Source: Casuarina equisetifolia
Lineage: Eukaryota > Streptophyta > Magnoliopsida > Fagales > Casuarinaceae
Length of the DNA stretch: 64,000 nt
NCBI GenBank assembly: GCA_028551475.1
Contig: CM052356.1
Location: forward strand, 15,527,884-15,591,883
Direction: 5' to 3'
The notes under the pieces are model-generated. The model worked only from the letters and a program-made list of their open reading frames with translations, was not told the origin of the DNA and did not search any database. Below are positions 48,401-62,700 of this stretch, in pieces (position 1 is the stretch's first letter; every line of letters starts with the position of its first letter). Made by a program: the position numbers and the translations under genes.

Positions 48401-51091
48401 GAATATTATATTACTTGCAATTTACTATACTTATTTTATGAAAAGATTGTTTCACTCTTTATAAATTAATTTTAAGGAAGAAATTAATTTTTTAACAAAT
48501 ACCATAATACTTTTGTGAGAAATTTAAAGTATAATTTAACAGTTAATTTATGAATTAAAAGAATAAATTTATATTTAAATCTTACCTAAGGATTTTGGAT
48601 GCAAAATAAAATATCTAAGGTAAAGTTTAAATAAAAAAAGACTCTTAAGTCTTAAAGGTAACTTTTGAATTGAGTCATTTAGGTTTTTTAATATAGTATT
48701 AGGGTTTAAGTTGATTTTATTTCATCTTATATGACTTTAAACACAATATTACTTGAAATATGACAGGTGTATGTAAGATGAGTTTTATATTAGAAGATAA
48801 TATTTTTAAAGTAAAGTTTAAATAATTTATTTAAAATATTAAACTAATTTTTAAGTTAAGTCTTTAAATTTATGTGAAATCCTATTTGTATGATATGAGA
48901 TTATATTCCCTACCACCTTGTGAAACAAAGTTTTAAAAAGATAAATAGCTGAAAGGATGTTCCGTACAAGGAGAAGCGAATATTTGTCTGTGGAGTGAAC
49001 TTATTTTATCCATTTCCCCTGACCCAAGAAAACTTTACTAGAGGAAGTGAAAAACAAAAGGAAACCCAAATGAGAACGATACAATTGGGAATTAGCGGGC
49101 CAAAGTTATCTTGAATTCTGCAACAGGAAAAGGTATCGGGAAGAAGTTACCCCCAACATAATGACACCTGAAAGAGAGCAGAAAGATGGACGCTGTAGGT
49201 GGCGCCGGAGAAATACTCCTGACAGGCAAAGGGTGATATATACCCCACAGAAACATTGCCAGGGCACACTGACTTCCGGACCAACAATTCAGCAAACGCG
49301 CCTGCCAATCTTTCCCCCTGTGTTTAGCACAAGTCTGAAGCGTATTCGGGAGTCTGGATCCAACGTTTTGGCTGCTCCTTGGCACTCACGAAGCCTGCTC
49401 GCTGGAGCACATGCCCAGAAACCTACCTGCTTAAAGGGGAGGTTGAGGTACACTACCAGGTAATGTGAAAGGCTGGAGAGGACTCTTTCTTTAATCGAGA
49501 CGTGTAAGCTGTGGATACTTTCTCGTTTTTTGAGGCGTTTCGACCCCATAAAAAGAAAAAATAATCTTTGCAGGCTACTCGCCATGCCTTATTATTTTGC
49601 TGTAATTCAATGGACCCTTTGTCTGACGCTGCCAGTTCAATTATCAGTTAGTAATCAGATCACGTTTATTTTGCTGTAGCGTTTGGCTGTCGGGCTTGCT
49701 TCTTGCTTATTTCTTCTTGATCCTTTTCTCCTTGCCACCTTCTTCCTCACATAACTTGCTAGATTGACTCCCAAGTCCTTGCATTTATTTGGGCTGTCCA
49801 CTTTTTTCCATCGGTGAACCATCAATCATCCCAAGTCGTTTATCATGAAATGCCTAGCAATGCTTGTGTTTAATATCAAAACCATGTAATTTACAGTTTA
49901 GGTGTAAAAGCTTTCCTCGTAATATCACTGATAAAGTCTAAAATTTCATTTGGAATATATTAAAATTTCTAGTTCAAATTACCTGTAAAATTCTCTCTAT
50001 ATAAAAGAGTTACCCATGATCATGTAAACCGATTCTGAGATAAGTGTAAAAGCTTTCAAAGATTTACGACTCAACTTATGTTGGCCTCTGTCAATTGGGC
50101 CCTCTAGAGGGCTCCGGTAGCAGTTAGTTTGTCCGAGGTGCTGCAAGTTAATATTTGATCCTCCATGGAAATCATCACCTTTCCAAGACACCTAGTGGTT
50201 TAGAAGACCTCTCAAGATCAACTCAATATCAATGTCCCTCGCCTCCAGGTAAAACATTACCAAACTAAGGGATCGATTCTGCAAGAGGGACAAATTCTCT
50301 GAATGAAGGGGTTGCCTTGTGATTGGTTTACCAATAAAAGGACAAACTTAGAAATCAAACCATTCTCTTAGCGGACTGCACTTGTGCGAGTATGCTAATG
50401 ATTAGGTTAAACAGAGCTTGATATAAATGTCCAAATTGGAAGTCCCTAGTGAGGTCATTTTTGGGCATTGTCTCGACGGTGGTTGAAACTAAGGATTAAT
50501 CAGTTGGGTTTTGGAGGACATCCCTTTTACCATTTTCAACCGATGAGAACTTTGTGTCACATTAGTGTCCTTTGCTCTAATTTCTTTTGTAGACATTCTG
50601 CCAGAAAATCATAATTACTGGTCAAATTGCAGTATATAAATTATGTCACTATCAAATTTGCCTTTCTATTTCTAATTTTACGTTATACTTTCTGCTGTTT
50701 GTACCACCATTAGGTTGGTCGTCTTACAATGTCTTTCGTTTTCCTTCGAACGGAACTCCTGTTAAGAACATTTATCGACACCAGTCGACCCACAAAAAAT
50801 TCATGGAGGACATGAGAAATGAAAGCAGTTAAAGCAAAAAGTATTTATAGAACATTATTCATACAACATCTCCAAAGATCAGGATCAAATCTTGATAACC
50901 CTAAATCACTTTTTTTTTTTAATAAAAAATAATGGTCAATTGGTGCCCCACCGAACAATTTAGGTAATTATGTTACAAACTAAACATAAAAGATCCGAAT
51001 TACATCTGAATGCGTCATTGCATAAACAAGAAGTCGGAGGATTTGAAGCAGAGCATATAACTAGAAGGCAAGCCTTACAATAATAGCTTGT
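45402..51091. other. intergenic region, repeat-rich, no gene recognised
   Basis: Long AT-rich stretch with decayed repeats at about 48.06-48.52 kb and a GC-richer island at about 49.1-49.6 kb. A perfect 14-bp palindrome GCCCTCTAGAGGGC lies at 50099-50112. Several open frames of 60-140 codons have no recognisable domain. Confidence 0.5.
48060..48520. repeat. decayed dispersed repeat, copy C
   Basis: Contains 'catgatatcacttatgaa' and 'catcttatgat', shared with 16781-16826, and 'aacatgatatta', shared with 14766 and 8334. Two related sub-blocks (48168-48250 and 48270-48360) suggest an internal duplication. Limits are approximate. Confidence 0.4.
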
Positions 51092-54000
51092 CTAGACCTC
51101 CTCATCAGCCGCATTTGCTGCAAAGCGCCCAATGTTCCGACCCTGTGGAAACGCCAGAAAAGGAGAATCAAGAGCTAAGAACCATCAGCAGCCACATAAA
51201 ATACTGACAACGGAAGTGTTTGCAACAGAACAAGATTAAGCAGAGAATCTCAATGACTCTCCAATAAGTCAAATTGCTTTGTTGGCCATATTAAACTAGC
51301 ACATAAGCAGAGATTGGCACAAGCCTACTGATGAGCAGAGATGTCATCTCGATGAATCCAATCTATTACAGTTGAGAACCCAGATCTGGATTGTTTACTA
51401 TTTGATTTATGATTTGTATTTGTTCTATTACTTAGAATTTAGACTATTTTGGGACATTTATTTCTTTTAGTGTGGTGTAAATCGCTACATCTTTACAATG
51501 GAAATATAACACAATGCCAAGCCAAATTTAAGTCTTAGAGATGTCCCATTTTCTATCTACTGGATTCAACTCTAGCTTCCACGACCATACAATTGGATTA
51601 AAAACCGTGTTCCCTTGATTCAAACTTAAGCTTGCAGATGATTTCTAGATCCACAATTTCCGTGTGAACCAGGAAAAACCGAAGTTTCAGTCGCTGGCAC
51701 GACCTTGCTGCTCAAGCTTAACCCTCCCACCCACGCCCCCTTCCCCCGCAAACGCATAGAAGGACAAAATTGGACCACTAAAAAATAAAATCCGTTATGA
51801 ACAACAGGGACAAAAAAGAAGAAGATATGACACAAAAAATGAGGAAAAAGACAGCCACCTTGATGTACCAACTCTATCCATGTTATTAAAGGAAGAAGAT
51901 GTGCAAGTCAATACGACTTAATATTCTAACTTAGAGAAGCTCATAAATATAAACTAAGTGTCATTGAACCCAACCAAAGAACACAGCAGTCTGCCCCCCC
52001 TCCCTCCCCCCCTCTCTCCAGTCATTGACATAATAATTAAGGTGGAAAAGAAAACATAAATTTGTTTTGTAGCCAAGAAAAAAACCTACCTCCGATAACA
52101 TTCGTTGCTTGTTGAGTTGTTGCGTCCTAGCCTTGTTGAGAACCGAATTTGGTGACCTATACATTCTCTGTAACAGCATGACAAAAAAATAAAAAATAAA
52201 AAAATTATAGAAGTATGCACAATATGTGAAAATAAACAAAAACTCAAATGATGCTCATCATTCCAAAGATAAAACATTGAAATTGGCCAAATTCAGCTAG
52301 AAGAAAATATTAAAGATAAGAAGCAACCTTTTCAGCACTAGATATGCGATGTTCATCATCTAGAAGATGCTTCTTTTTTGGTGTGAACTCAAAGATTTGC
52401 TGAAGGAATTCATTTTCCTGTTTCAATACACCTTTTTATTATTACTCGGCCAGCAAAGAGAAACTAATCTGTCAACATATTAGAAGAATTTCCAGGAACC
52501 CACCAGCATATGCTTGATGAAGCCTCCCCCAAGAAAGTGCTTCAAAAAGTTCAACTGTTACATTCTCAAATTAGATAAAAGCCTTGGTTGTAGGTAACAT
52601 TCGCAAACCCAATATATATGTAAGTGTAGAGAGTGATGGTGGTGGTGGAAAACCTGTATCAGTCGATACCATGATGCTGTCTGTAACGATTCTCCACCAA
52701 CTTTCAATGAAGTCTCAGGAGTATAACCATCCTACAATAACAAATAAGATTATTCTTAGTCTCTGCACGAAAAAGAAAACATCTATATTGCAGAAACCCA
52801 AAGAAGTACCTCAAAAGAATCCAACATATCACAAAAAATATTGTAGAAACCCAAAGAAGTACCTCAAAAAACTCCAACATATCCCGAAAGAAGTTCCTCT
52901 GGCTGTTAAGATCTTTCTTCGTAGAACCTTTACCACCAGCCTCAGCAGAAAGGTTTTTAACTTGGTTTATGATTTTTGACTTCAATCCTTGTATATGTGA
53001 AGCTTTACCTCCCTGAGTTGAGCTATCACTTGAATCTCTTGCTCCACCGGAAAACTTATCCAGACTTCCCATCTCAAAAATTAGAGCAAGCGCCTCACCA
53101 GCAGCAATGCGAACTGAACGGTCATCCTTATCTAGCAGACTCGATAGATAGGATATTGAACTGCATCATTACCCAGGTATAAGAATTTAATTTTTTTTTA
53201 AAAAAATAATTTGGATGTTAGCTGTATCTATCTAAAGCACCAAGCATAAGATATGTTGACGGTAAAATGGTAGTGTGATATGCACATTACATTCCAAGCA
53301 GAAACAATTACTACGGACTGCAAAGAGAAACAAAGAGACTGCAGTCGACATCTTACTCTTGCCAAAGTTTTGGATTGAGTTTAACACCATCCATTGTTGT
53401 CAGAAGAAAGGACCAAGCAGACACCACTGCAGTTATGACAACTGCTGAGGGTTTGGCTGCACCAACCTAAAATGTGAAAAACAATCAGTTCACATAAAAA
53501 CCCAGCAGCCATGGCAAAACAGCATAACCTTTCTTTCAAGACCAGAAAGATATCAAACGAGTTCTTAATGATAAAGCTAAAAGGAATGAAACATGCTAAC
53601 TTGTCAATCACTAGCATTACTCGTTGATTTGCTTAGAGAGAAAGTAGCGAAATTGGCACTAAAAAAAAAAAAAAAAAAATTCCAAACAAACATATATTAA
53701 CCACAAATACGTACATTGGGGCCCATTTTCGGATGAACCACTTGCCACATTATCTGCATTGACCTTTCTGTTTCTTCTGTGTCATTTTCACCAACAAAAG
53801 TGATGACAGCCAAGCATTCCAACAACTGAATTACAATCCATGGAATGCAGAAAACAAAAGATTTAGTATCAAAAGAAGTCTTGACAATCAAGGAGTAAAC
53901 GAACATACAGAAAACTTAGAAGTATATATACCGAAATCTTAGCAGAATCAGACGCAGATTTAAGAGCTTGGGAAAGAGGAGTGACCGACTCCTCCAAAAT

Positions 54001-55154
54001 TTCATGTGCCTTATCCTCAGGGCCCACAGTTACTGCCAACAATCCTGCAAATATGGATTACAATTTTAAAGCTAATCCAACTTGAGAGACTACAAAAAAT
54101 GAGTCAACATAAAGATCAGATGACTAACCAATTGCATGAGAAGCTAAAGATATCTCTTTAGAAGAGCCACGTTTAATGGAGTTCAGACACTGATGCAGTA
54201 AAGTAGCAAATCTGGAGAATATATTAGTGTTGTGAGAATTTCTTCTGTTGCAACATAATTGCATATCTTACGACATGGAGTAACTCTTAAATATTACAAA
54301 TATTGACCAAGTGTTTCTTTTAAGTTGCTCTATGGTTGTCCCACTAATAAACCAACTAAATGGATATCAGTCCTATCCAAAGTTGTTGAATTAATTCCTG
54401 GAGTAAAACCTAATAAACTAGTGGATCTGCCATAGGTACAAAAAGCAAAACGAGACACTAAGAAGAAGCAGATTTCAAAGGAGAAACGAAACAAGTAAAA
54501 AGGTACTCACTTCTTTTCCAGGAATTGATACTGCAAACTGCTGTTGAAAGCCTCAATAATTGCTGCCAGAGCTTTCTCTCTTGTGGAACCCCTTCATCCA
54601 AGAAAGACCAATGAATTAAAATGGAAGGCCCATGTTAAGCTCCATTGATAGTCCCAAATGAAGCGTTGAAAAAAGATGCTAATTAAAACACCTCAAACAC
54701 AATAATTTCCTTGCAAAGAGCGAGCTTAACAATACAGGACTTTATTAATCTAATTTCCGATGCTAAAATAATACCTCTTCTCAAATAGAGCATCTAGAGC
54801 TTGGTCCAGCAAACTATCTTTCTCTAATTCGACTTCTTCAGTACCCAGGACGGACACGCGATCCGACCGCGTAGTCGACGACGAACTTACACTACTATAA
54901 TCATCATCATCGGTCTCGAACATCGCAGCATTCTTACGCTGAGACTTACCTGCAGGTTTCAATAGTATCAAGACGAACCTAATCTCGGTCAAACTCAAAT
55001 TATCCCCTAATACTAAGCATAATTTAGTTTTTTTTCAAAGCCATTAAACAAAAAGTGGAAGGTACCAAGAAAAAAAGAAACCCTAAGATTAATTAAGATG
55101 GGTACGAAAAGAAGAGAAGAAGAAGAGAAAGACATGAGGCTTACGCTTTCCCAT
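51092..55154 (-). CDS. IFRD-family protein (SAT32-like)
   Basis: Thirteen exons, read right to left: 55145-55154, 54775-54949, 54511-54591, 54129-54211, 53932-54044, 53715-53825, 53357-53466, 52863-53160, 52654-52731, 52504-52554, 52328-52417, 52090-52167 and 51092-51142. The product is 442 residues with a continuous frame across all junctions. The first exon contributes only 10 coding bases (MGK plus one base of Arg). After a basic start (KRKSQRKNAAM) and an acidic/Ser stretch comes the helical-repeat interferon-related developmental regulator domain (about 40-330), then the C-terminal IFRD domain. The latter includes FEFTPKKKHLLDDEHR and MYRSPNSVLNKARTQQLNKQ. Arabidopsis SAT32 (At1g27760, from memory) is linked to salt tolerance; biochemical function is not established. 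A 53-bp local duplication repeats the exon 8 splice donor inside the next intron. Confidence 0.93.
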
Positions 55155-56351
55155 TGGTGAGGGGCGCTGTTTTCTTGTTTGTCAAAAAGAGTTACAAGAT
55201 TGAGTGAGAATCTGAGGACGTATGAGATCGACGGAATCAAAGTGGAATGAAAGAAGCGAAGAAAACAAGGAAAACAATAACAGCCAGAGGAGAGGTGATT
55301 CGAAGGAAGAAAGAGCCATTAAAGAATGAAGTTCAGAAAAAAATTCTCCCCGGAAGAGCAACGGAATTTATAAGGGGAAATCTTTGAAGAGGCAGCAGAG
55401 TCGAAAGGAAACGCAGCCAGACGAGAGGCGGTGAAGGCCTGGAGGAAGCAACCGAATCATTCATATTCGGTGGTTTGGAATATTCCGTTACTATGTAAGG
55501 CTCCAGGAGGTCGGTAAAGCTTTTGGAAATTTCCTGGGATAAATTTTCTTAAAATATTTAACTAAAAGTATGGCTTTTTAAATATGAGAACAAGCTTTTA
55601 GGTTAGATTTTAGATCTAATAATTAATTTTCTTAATTTAATTTTTTTATTAATCATTAACAAAAAGAAACATATTGTGGATATAGCGTAGTTTTTTTAAA
55701 AAATTAAAATAAAAAAAAAATTAAAATAAAATTATAATATAGGAAACGTGGAAGCTTGAATTGAGAGGCCTCATGGAAATTTGTGGGACACGTAAAGTGA
55801 AAGATGATTCCAGAAACGCCTGGAAGCAGTCTGGTGGTTTTGAGAAAGTTTCCAGGAAAAGGCACTTTGGTACCATTGACTGCGCCGCGTACGTTTGGAG
55901 AAAGAGAACTAACTTAACATTCGAGACGAAGTGCCGAAAATAATCTACCGGATCAACCCAAAAGCGTGAATAGATATAGTAATAAACGTTTTTATTATGT
56001 TGCTGTTGCTATTGCTTGTGCGGTCTCAGGTCCTCCATGCCAGGCTGGACACCCTTTTATTCAAGTTATCTTCCTGTATTCTATATCCAGACGCCTCTAT
56101 CAACCAATCAATTGCATTAACATTATTCATCGAACTTTCTTTATTAGGATTAATCACTAACAAAGACTTAACTGCTATTTTTAGCAAGTTCTGTTATCCA
56201 AGACGTTAAAAAGAAAGAAGAGGACTTAATTTATGAATAGTGAGTGAATCAGTAAGCTAAAATCATAGAAAATCCGGACCCCGAAAAGATGAGATATTAC
56301 AGCTCATTAGAAAATGGTCCAACTTTATTAAAATCCATCGTTATGCGCGGA

Positions 56352-56396
<45 letters not shown>

Positions 56397-56746
56397 GAAA
56401 ACAGAAGAATGAATTATTAAACTAAAATACTAATCATGTAAAGCAATTACTACTTATAAATTTATAAATGAACCGAATAGAAGTTGCAGATCTTAAGGAT
56501 GCAATACATTTCGAAACCAATTTTTAAAGATAAGCTCAACCTTTGTAAATTGATCCAGAAGAACACAACGACCCTGGCTGCACAAATGGCTACTTGCAAA
56601 CGCATCGAGCCGAGCTACTGCACAGGTGTAGCAGCTTTAAACAAGCAAAACTCTTTAAATTTTCTTTTTCCTTTATTCTTTGTCGTTTAAAAACGTATAC
56701 CCACAAAAAAAAAAAAAAAAGGGTCTGTGATGTAACCTATATCTAC
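55155..56746. other. intergenic: IFRD promoter side and CUE gene 3' flank
   Basis: The first few hundred bases upstream of the IFRD start are GA-rich and likely hold its promoter and leader. The rest is AT-rich with an (AAT)n tract and no gene recognised. Confidence 0.5.
56352..56390. repeat. (AAT)n microsatellite
   Basis: Thirteen uninterrupted AAT units. Confidence 0.92.
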
Positions 56747-59700
56747 CTAGAAGCCAGTCACTCCAGAAAAGTGCTTATTCATGGCCCTGTCCTTCCTGTA
56801 ATGATTGCTTCTTCCCCCTCCCCTCCTCCCCCTGCCTCTTTGATTCCCCAAATTTCCCCTCACTTCCCCCTCAGAAGCATCAGGCTGCTTATCTTGCTGC
56901 TCGCTAGTCTCCCTTGGTCTCCCCCCACCCCTCCTTCCCCGGCTTCTTGAGTTTCCCACATGTTCTTTCCCTTCTCCCTGAGAAACATCAGCCTGGTTTT
57001 CTTGCTCCTCGGCTGCCTCTGTCAGTTTCTTCACTGCACCAAGTGGAATGTTCCCACCTCGTCCAAGGCCATAGATCAATTCTCCTTGTGCCTGAGTCAC
57101 TAGAGATGCTTCACTGCTATTTGCAACAGCAATTGCACCTGACACTTTGTAACTGTAGTTCTTACCATCCTTGACAAAGAATTGGGGCTTCTTCCTGGAG
57201 CCCCATTTTGAATTGGAAGCACTCTGAGCAGAGTTTTCATTCTGTTCCCCCCAAGTTTTACCCGAATTCGAGCTCATTTTATCACCCAGTGTCTCGTTTT
57301 CTTCCACTCCTGCGTCCCCTACGCTAAGACCAAGATCATCAAAAGAGTCATCGTACTCATCATCGTACTCATACTGTGAAATAATAGCACCAGCTATTGC
57401 TGAATCCTTTTCATTTCTGGTATCAAGGATATGGGAATCAGGTAACTCAGTTTGGGACTTCCTAACATATCTCCCAAGAGAAGATGAGGACGAAATTGAA
57501 GGGCCCTCGACGGGTTGATCCATAGTTGCAGACATTTTGCTAGAAGATGATGATGATGTTGGAGGTTCAATCTTCCCTTTCGGTGGCAGAGGTTCCACTA
57601 GCTTACCCTTTCCCTTATCATTTGAGCTCACAGCCGAAGCAGACTTGGGAAGAGGGATTGTATCTAGAGAAGTGTCTAAAGACTGCAGATCACCATGGAG
57701 AGTTCCCTCTAGAATCCTCTGAATCACTTCTTCTGGATTCTGATTATAGGCTTCAAGACAGGCAGCAAGAAACCCTTTACCATAATCAGGGAAGAGGTCC
57801 TTTATCTGACTGATCTTTGACTCCATTATCGCAGCATCTTCATCCATCTGCACTACGTTGTTTGACAAGGGTAATCTTGTATGGGGTGGCTCGTTAATGG
57901 TTTCTTTAAGAGAATGCATCAACGCAGATAGATACTGAAAGTGTTCATCATCCATAAATATCCATCCTGCAAAAATTGGTTCAATCAAACGTGACCATGG
58001 CCCGAAAAAGATATGCTGACAGAAATGAGAAGCTGAAGGATATAAAGAAGAGAAAATAGTAACACAGACAGGATATGTGCACCAAAAATGTTCCCCGTGA
58101 ATCAAAAGGGACAACAATGTTACAAAAAAGTGTATGTATGACACTGGCAAATGGTGCAGATTCATTACAGATGTTAAATAGAAGGGAAAAAAGAAGCTAC
58201 GAATTCATTCTGTGAATTGAAGTATCACTATTTTCCAATTTATCGGCCAGAGGTAAAAAAAAAAAAGTGTAATACTTGTGTGTGAGGAAGTGAAAACAAT
58301 GAGTTGAGTAAATTGCAGAGATATTAATGGAAATGGAACATTTCACATAAATTGAAGATGTGCCAGACTCTATACAACGAAATCCATTCAACCCATAATA
58401 TAGTGGTAATATGCTTACATAAACATAAAGCAAGCAGAAATATGCACATGCAATCAAGCACTGAAAATATTTTCCTGGAATCAAATGGCCATCGAGTAAC
58501 GTATTGCCCGTTCATTTACAATAATAGTTGCAGCAATGGCCACATTGGAAGTATACCAAGTAAACTCTTACGCATATTGAACCTCCCCATACAAGAACAG
58601 AAACTTAATCGATAAATTTTTCTGTCATGGAAGTTCAGACACGTCCATGCCACGACTTCCACAAATTGACCTGATAAGGCTAGTAGTATATTTGAATTCT
58701 ATACCAGCAGATTCTACAGTCTACTCTCTCCCTCACTACAGTGCTACTCTAGAATCACCATTCCATCCGCTCCTTGGAAAACCCACTCCTCCACACATTC
58801 CATTATATTTTCCGTTGAAAACATCAGCTAATCCAATGTGAGGAAAACCAAACTATTTCGTTAAAAACAAAAAACAATTGTTGGACAAGTACGTTGGTGT
58901 ACCTTTGGTTAAAAGTTTGCCGATATATGATGTTTAATTCTCTCTCATCAGAACATTTTCACACAAAATATGGAACCAAATGAAACAGGACTTAGTTTCT
59001 TAGTCCCATATTATGAAGTGAAAAAGGAAAGAAGCTGACAAAAATAGAAAGCAAACTTTACAAAGTCATAATATCAACAACAATCTTATTTCGAGCTCAT
59101 TTAGGTCTTGTCCTTTTTCGATGATAGATCTTGCTATGTTCCAATCTTCAACCAAAAAACTCTATTATGCATCATTCTAGAACATACAGAAAATAAATGT
59201 ATTGGAACTGTCATATGCATGGCACACCCCTTAGTGGTTCGGCACTATTACCAGCACTCTAGCATGTCAGTCTGTTATCTAAAACAGAAAGATCTGTAAA
59301 TAAATAACTAGTCCACATTGCATCTGGTAAACACAAAGGCAAAAATTTGACTTTTGCATTTTGGACGCATGCGGACATGGTGCATTGGATCTATACCCTT
59401 GTCTTATATCACAAAATAGATAGACAAAGGTGGCAAGTGCATTACAGACCACAACATTTCAACTTATTTTACTTCATGTATTAGACTCACATGTCTAAAT
59501 TGATTAAGATTTTGTGGAACCAGAATATATCACATCAAGAGTATAAGAACATATGTATTTGACCATAATAGTAACATTGCGGCATACTTTAATCTTTAAA
59601 AGTAATAAGCTGGAGTAATCAAGACTTCATTAATGAAATTAGCCTGATACATGTCTTAAAATAAAATTTGCAAGGACAAAAAGGCACTAACCTGTATTTC

Positions 59701-62700
59701 GTAAACTCTCAAGTCTGCTTGTTACACGGTGAACCTTCTCAACATGTTGAAGAAATGTTTCCTGATTTTCATTCTGATGAAATTGTGAGGAAACTCCATT
59801 AATTTCTCTAAAAGTTTGAACTAAAATATCTGCCCTAATGACAGGATCCTCCACAATGGCTGGAAACATCTTTGTGGCAGGTAGAATGGGGAAGCTATCT
59901 TCAAACACTTTATTGCTTAGATGGCAAATTTCCAACAACTTGCAACTAAACTTGACTATTCTCATTGATAACATCTTCAAGCTTATAGCTATGTCAGATA
60001 TCTTTCCGTCTTCCCTTGCTTTAAGGATGATCCTGAATCCTCGTTGTAGCGATGGTAGCAACGAATCATGCAATCTTGCAAGGGTATTTAGCAGTTCCTC
60101 ATTCCCAGAACTGCGTGAACAGAAAAAAATGTATTAGAAGGAAACAAAGATTTCTCTTTCTTTCTCTCTCCTTTTTTATTTTTTATTTAAGTACAATGTC
60201 CTTGGAACTATTCTCCTAAATGTAGAAACTGTGACCAGAAAACAGATCTCAAGCAGAAGTTAGCAAGGAACCGACAAACAGATAACATAAAAATGAAACC
60301 TAAAGCATGGCTGTTATCCTCAATAGTAAAACCACAATAAGCATTGTTCTTCCTTTTTTTGTAGTATCTTAATAGCATCATCATTCACAACACTGTTTGA
60401 CAATATAATCCACCAAAAGTACACCATCAAAGTTTTTCTTTTCCTCTAACTGATACATGACTCCTCCAATACTTTTCATTGGGAAAACTCAAACTTATCC
60501 CACACACAAACCCTAGGTTTTAGCATGGAAATTGATGCGGATCATCAGAAATCATTAACCATCTTTCACAACTCTAGAAGCAAAAAGGTACCTCAACTGA
60601 ACAGGACAAGAGAAATATACAGCTGCTGGTTTGTATGCAGTTACAAACACATCCATGGATACAATTGCGTCATTTATGAAGTCCATCACCTATCAAGCAA
60701 AGAAAATAATTGAGTAGTGTATAATTATGCACCCTTGTCTCGAAGAACATACAAAGAAATCGATAAATCTAAGGCCCTACTTGCGGCATTGAACATCAAA
60801 ATGTGACTAGAAAAGTACATGTTTATCCACGTCACAAAATGGGCAGCTAAACTGTTTCACAGAAAACCTTTCATACTACGTTTAATGCCACAACAACCCA
60901 TTCAATTAAAGATTTGAGTGGCTGCTAATTTGACCTGTCATCTACCATGAAGCAAACTATGTTAAATACAAATTTTTTTTCAAGCTATATTCTATTCTGA
61001 ATCTCTTCAAGGAAAATATAATTCATAAGCTACATTCCCTAAAACATATAAGTAAAGAGAATTACCTCCAAATAATCAGCATGAAGTGGGTGGGATACAT
61101 GGTCTTCAAATCCTCCAGAGGAAAGTAGGGCCTGTTGTAATGTTTGGCAGAACCTTTATATTATAAACTACACAGATATTTAATTACTCTGAACATAAAA
61201 ATACACTAGTAAGAACTCCCACAAGGAAAAGAAACCATGCAGATAAAGATACTCACCTACATTATTAGCAAACCTAGTACAGTTAACCAATATTTGTTGG
61301 ACAAAAGCATGAAACTAGGTCATGGCACCTAAAATTCTAATTTCTCAATTTATATTATGTTTAGATAATATCAAGGAAAGGGGAAGCCAAGTATGGGCTT
61401 TATTGTTCAACCTGTTTAGGGATCTTTTGTAGTAAAATTTCTAAATACTAGGAGACATATAGTTTAGTTTATATAATAACAACTACCCCTAATCAGCCTA
61501 AAAGATAAGAATCCAGACAGAAATATGGCCCTACAGGACTTTAAAACGCATATATATCTGACATGGTTTTTAGAGTTTAATTACATAAAAGTGGTATGAG
61601 TGAAATTAACACCATCAACACTTTCTTCATTCCACAACGGACAGTGGTAAAAGTCAGAATAAAGAATGCCATGCAGCAGGACTTACTCGCCCTAATGCTC
61701 AACCACTTCAGTTGTGTTATTAGTAAGCTCAAATATAGGCATCAACTGGCCATACCAGATGGCTGTATGGAAAAATGATGTATCTAAAAAAGAAAAAATC
61801 TACTTAACTGAAAAAGAATCTTCAAGATTCAAGAGTTTCCTTGATCTTTTCCCATAGATTGCAAGAGTCGGAAATGCAATTGGTCCTTTGAAAAGACACC
61901 AGTCGAAAAAGCTTTATAAAGCCATATTTTATGTTTGAACTTTCAGAGGGATACAAACTTAGAAGTTTACAAAACACCATATCAACCTCTAGTTACAAAA
62001 TTAATAACTAGTTCATGAATGATGAGATATACATGCAGTACGTACAAGAAGTATACAAGTACAGAAGCCATAGAAAATTATACACAACATTCAGCAAAAG
62101 ATGGAAGTTCATGAAAATTGCTTTAGACCTTGCTGATTTCTGAGGAATATACCTGCAAGGATGAGCTGCAGCGTTTATCCATTGTGTCGACAATGCTTAG
62201 GAAATGTGATATCACTGCAGTTAAGTTATCAAGGATCATAGGCTGGGCTTTCACAGCATTTGTAACCTGTAGAACATAATTATAACCAAGAAAACTGAGT
62301 GAAAAATTATCTTCCTTTGTATTTTGGAGCTAACATTATGTTGAAAGCTCTCCATTCAACTCAGATGCCAGAGGTTTTTCAAGCCTAAAGTTTGGCCCAG
62401 TTGAAAAGTTTAGAGCAACCAAGATTTAAGTGTTTGACCTTATTGAGCACCATCAAGCTAATGTAAAGTAGAATCATTCAATTCAAAAGCAGCAGACTCT
62501 TTAGGCATAAATTCCGGCCAAACTAAAGGTTTCTTTTGGTCAGAATGGTTAACAGGCTAAAGGCAGTAAGATTCTATACCAAACCACCGCAAAGAACTAG
62601 GACATTTCAACACATCGGAAAAGAATTCTTCAGCAACTAGACATCTTGAAGACTTTTCTTAGGTTAAAACCAACCAATGAAAATAATATATTGGCCAAAA

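Noticed and set aside
52584-52979. 131-codon plus-strand frame
   Set aside because: It is antisense to exons 8 and 9 of the IFRD gene and the intron between them; the Lys/Thr-rich content comes from the duplicated donor region.
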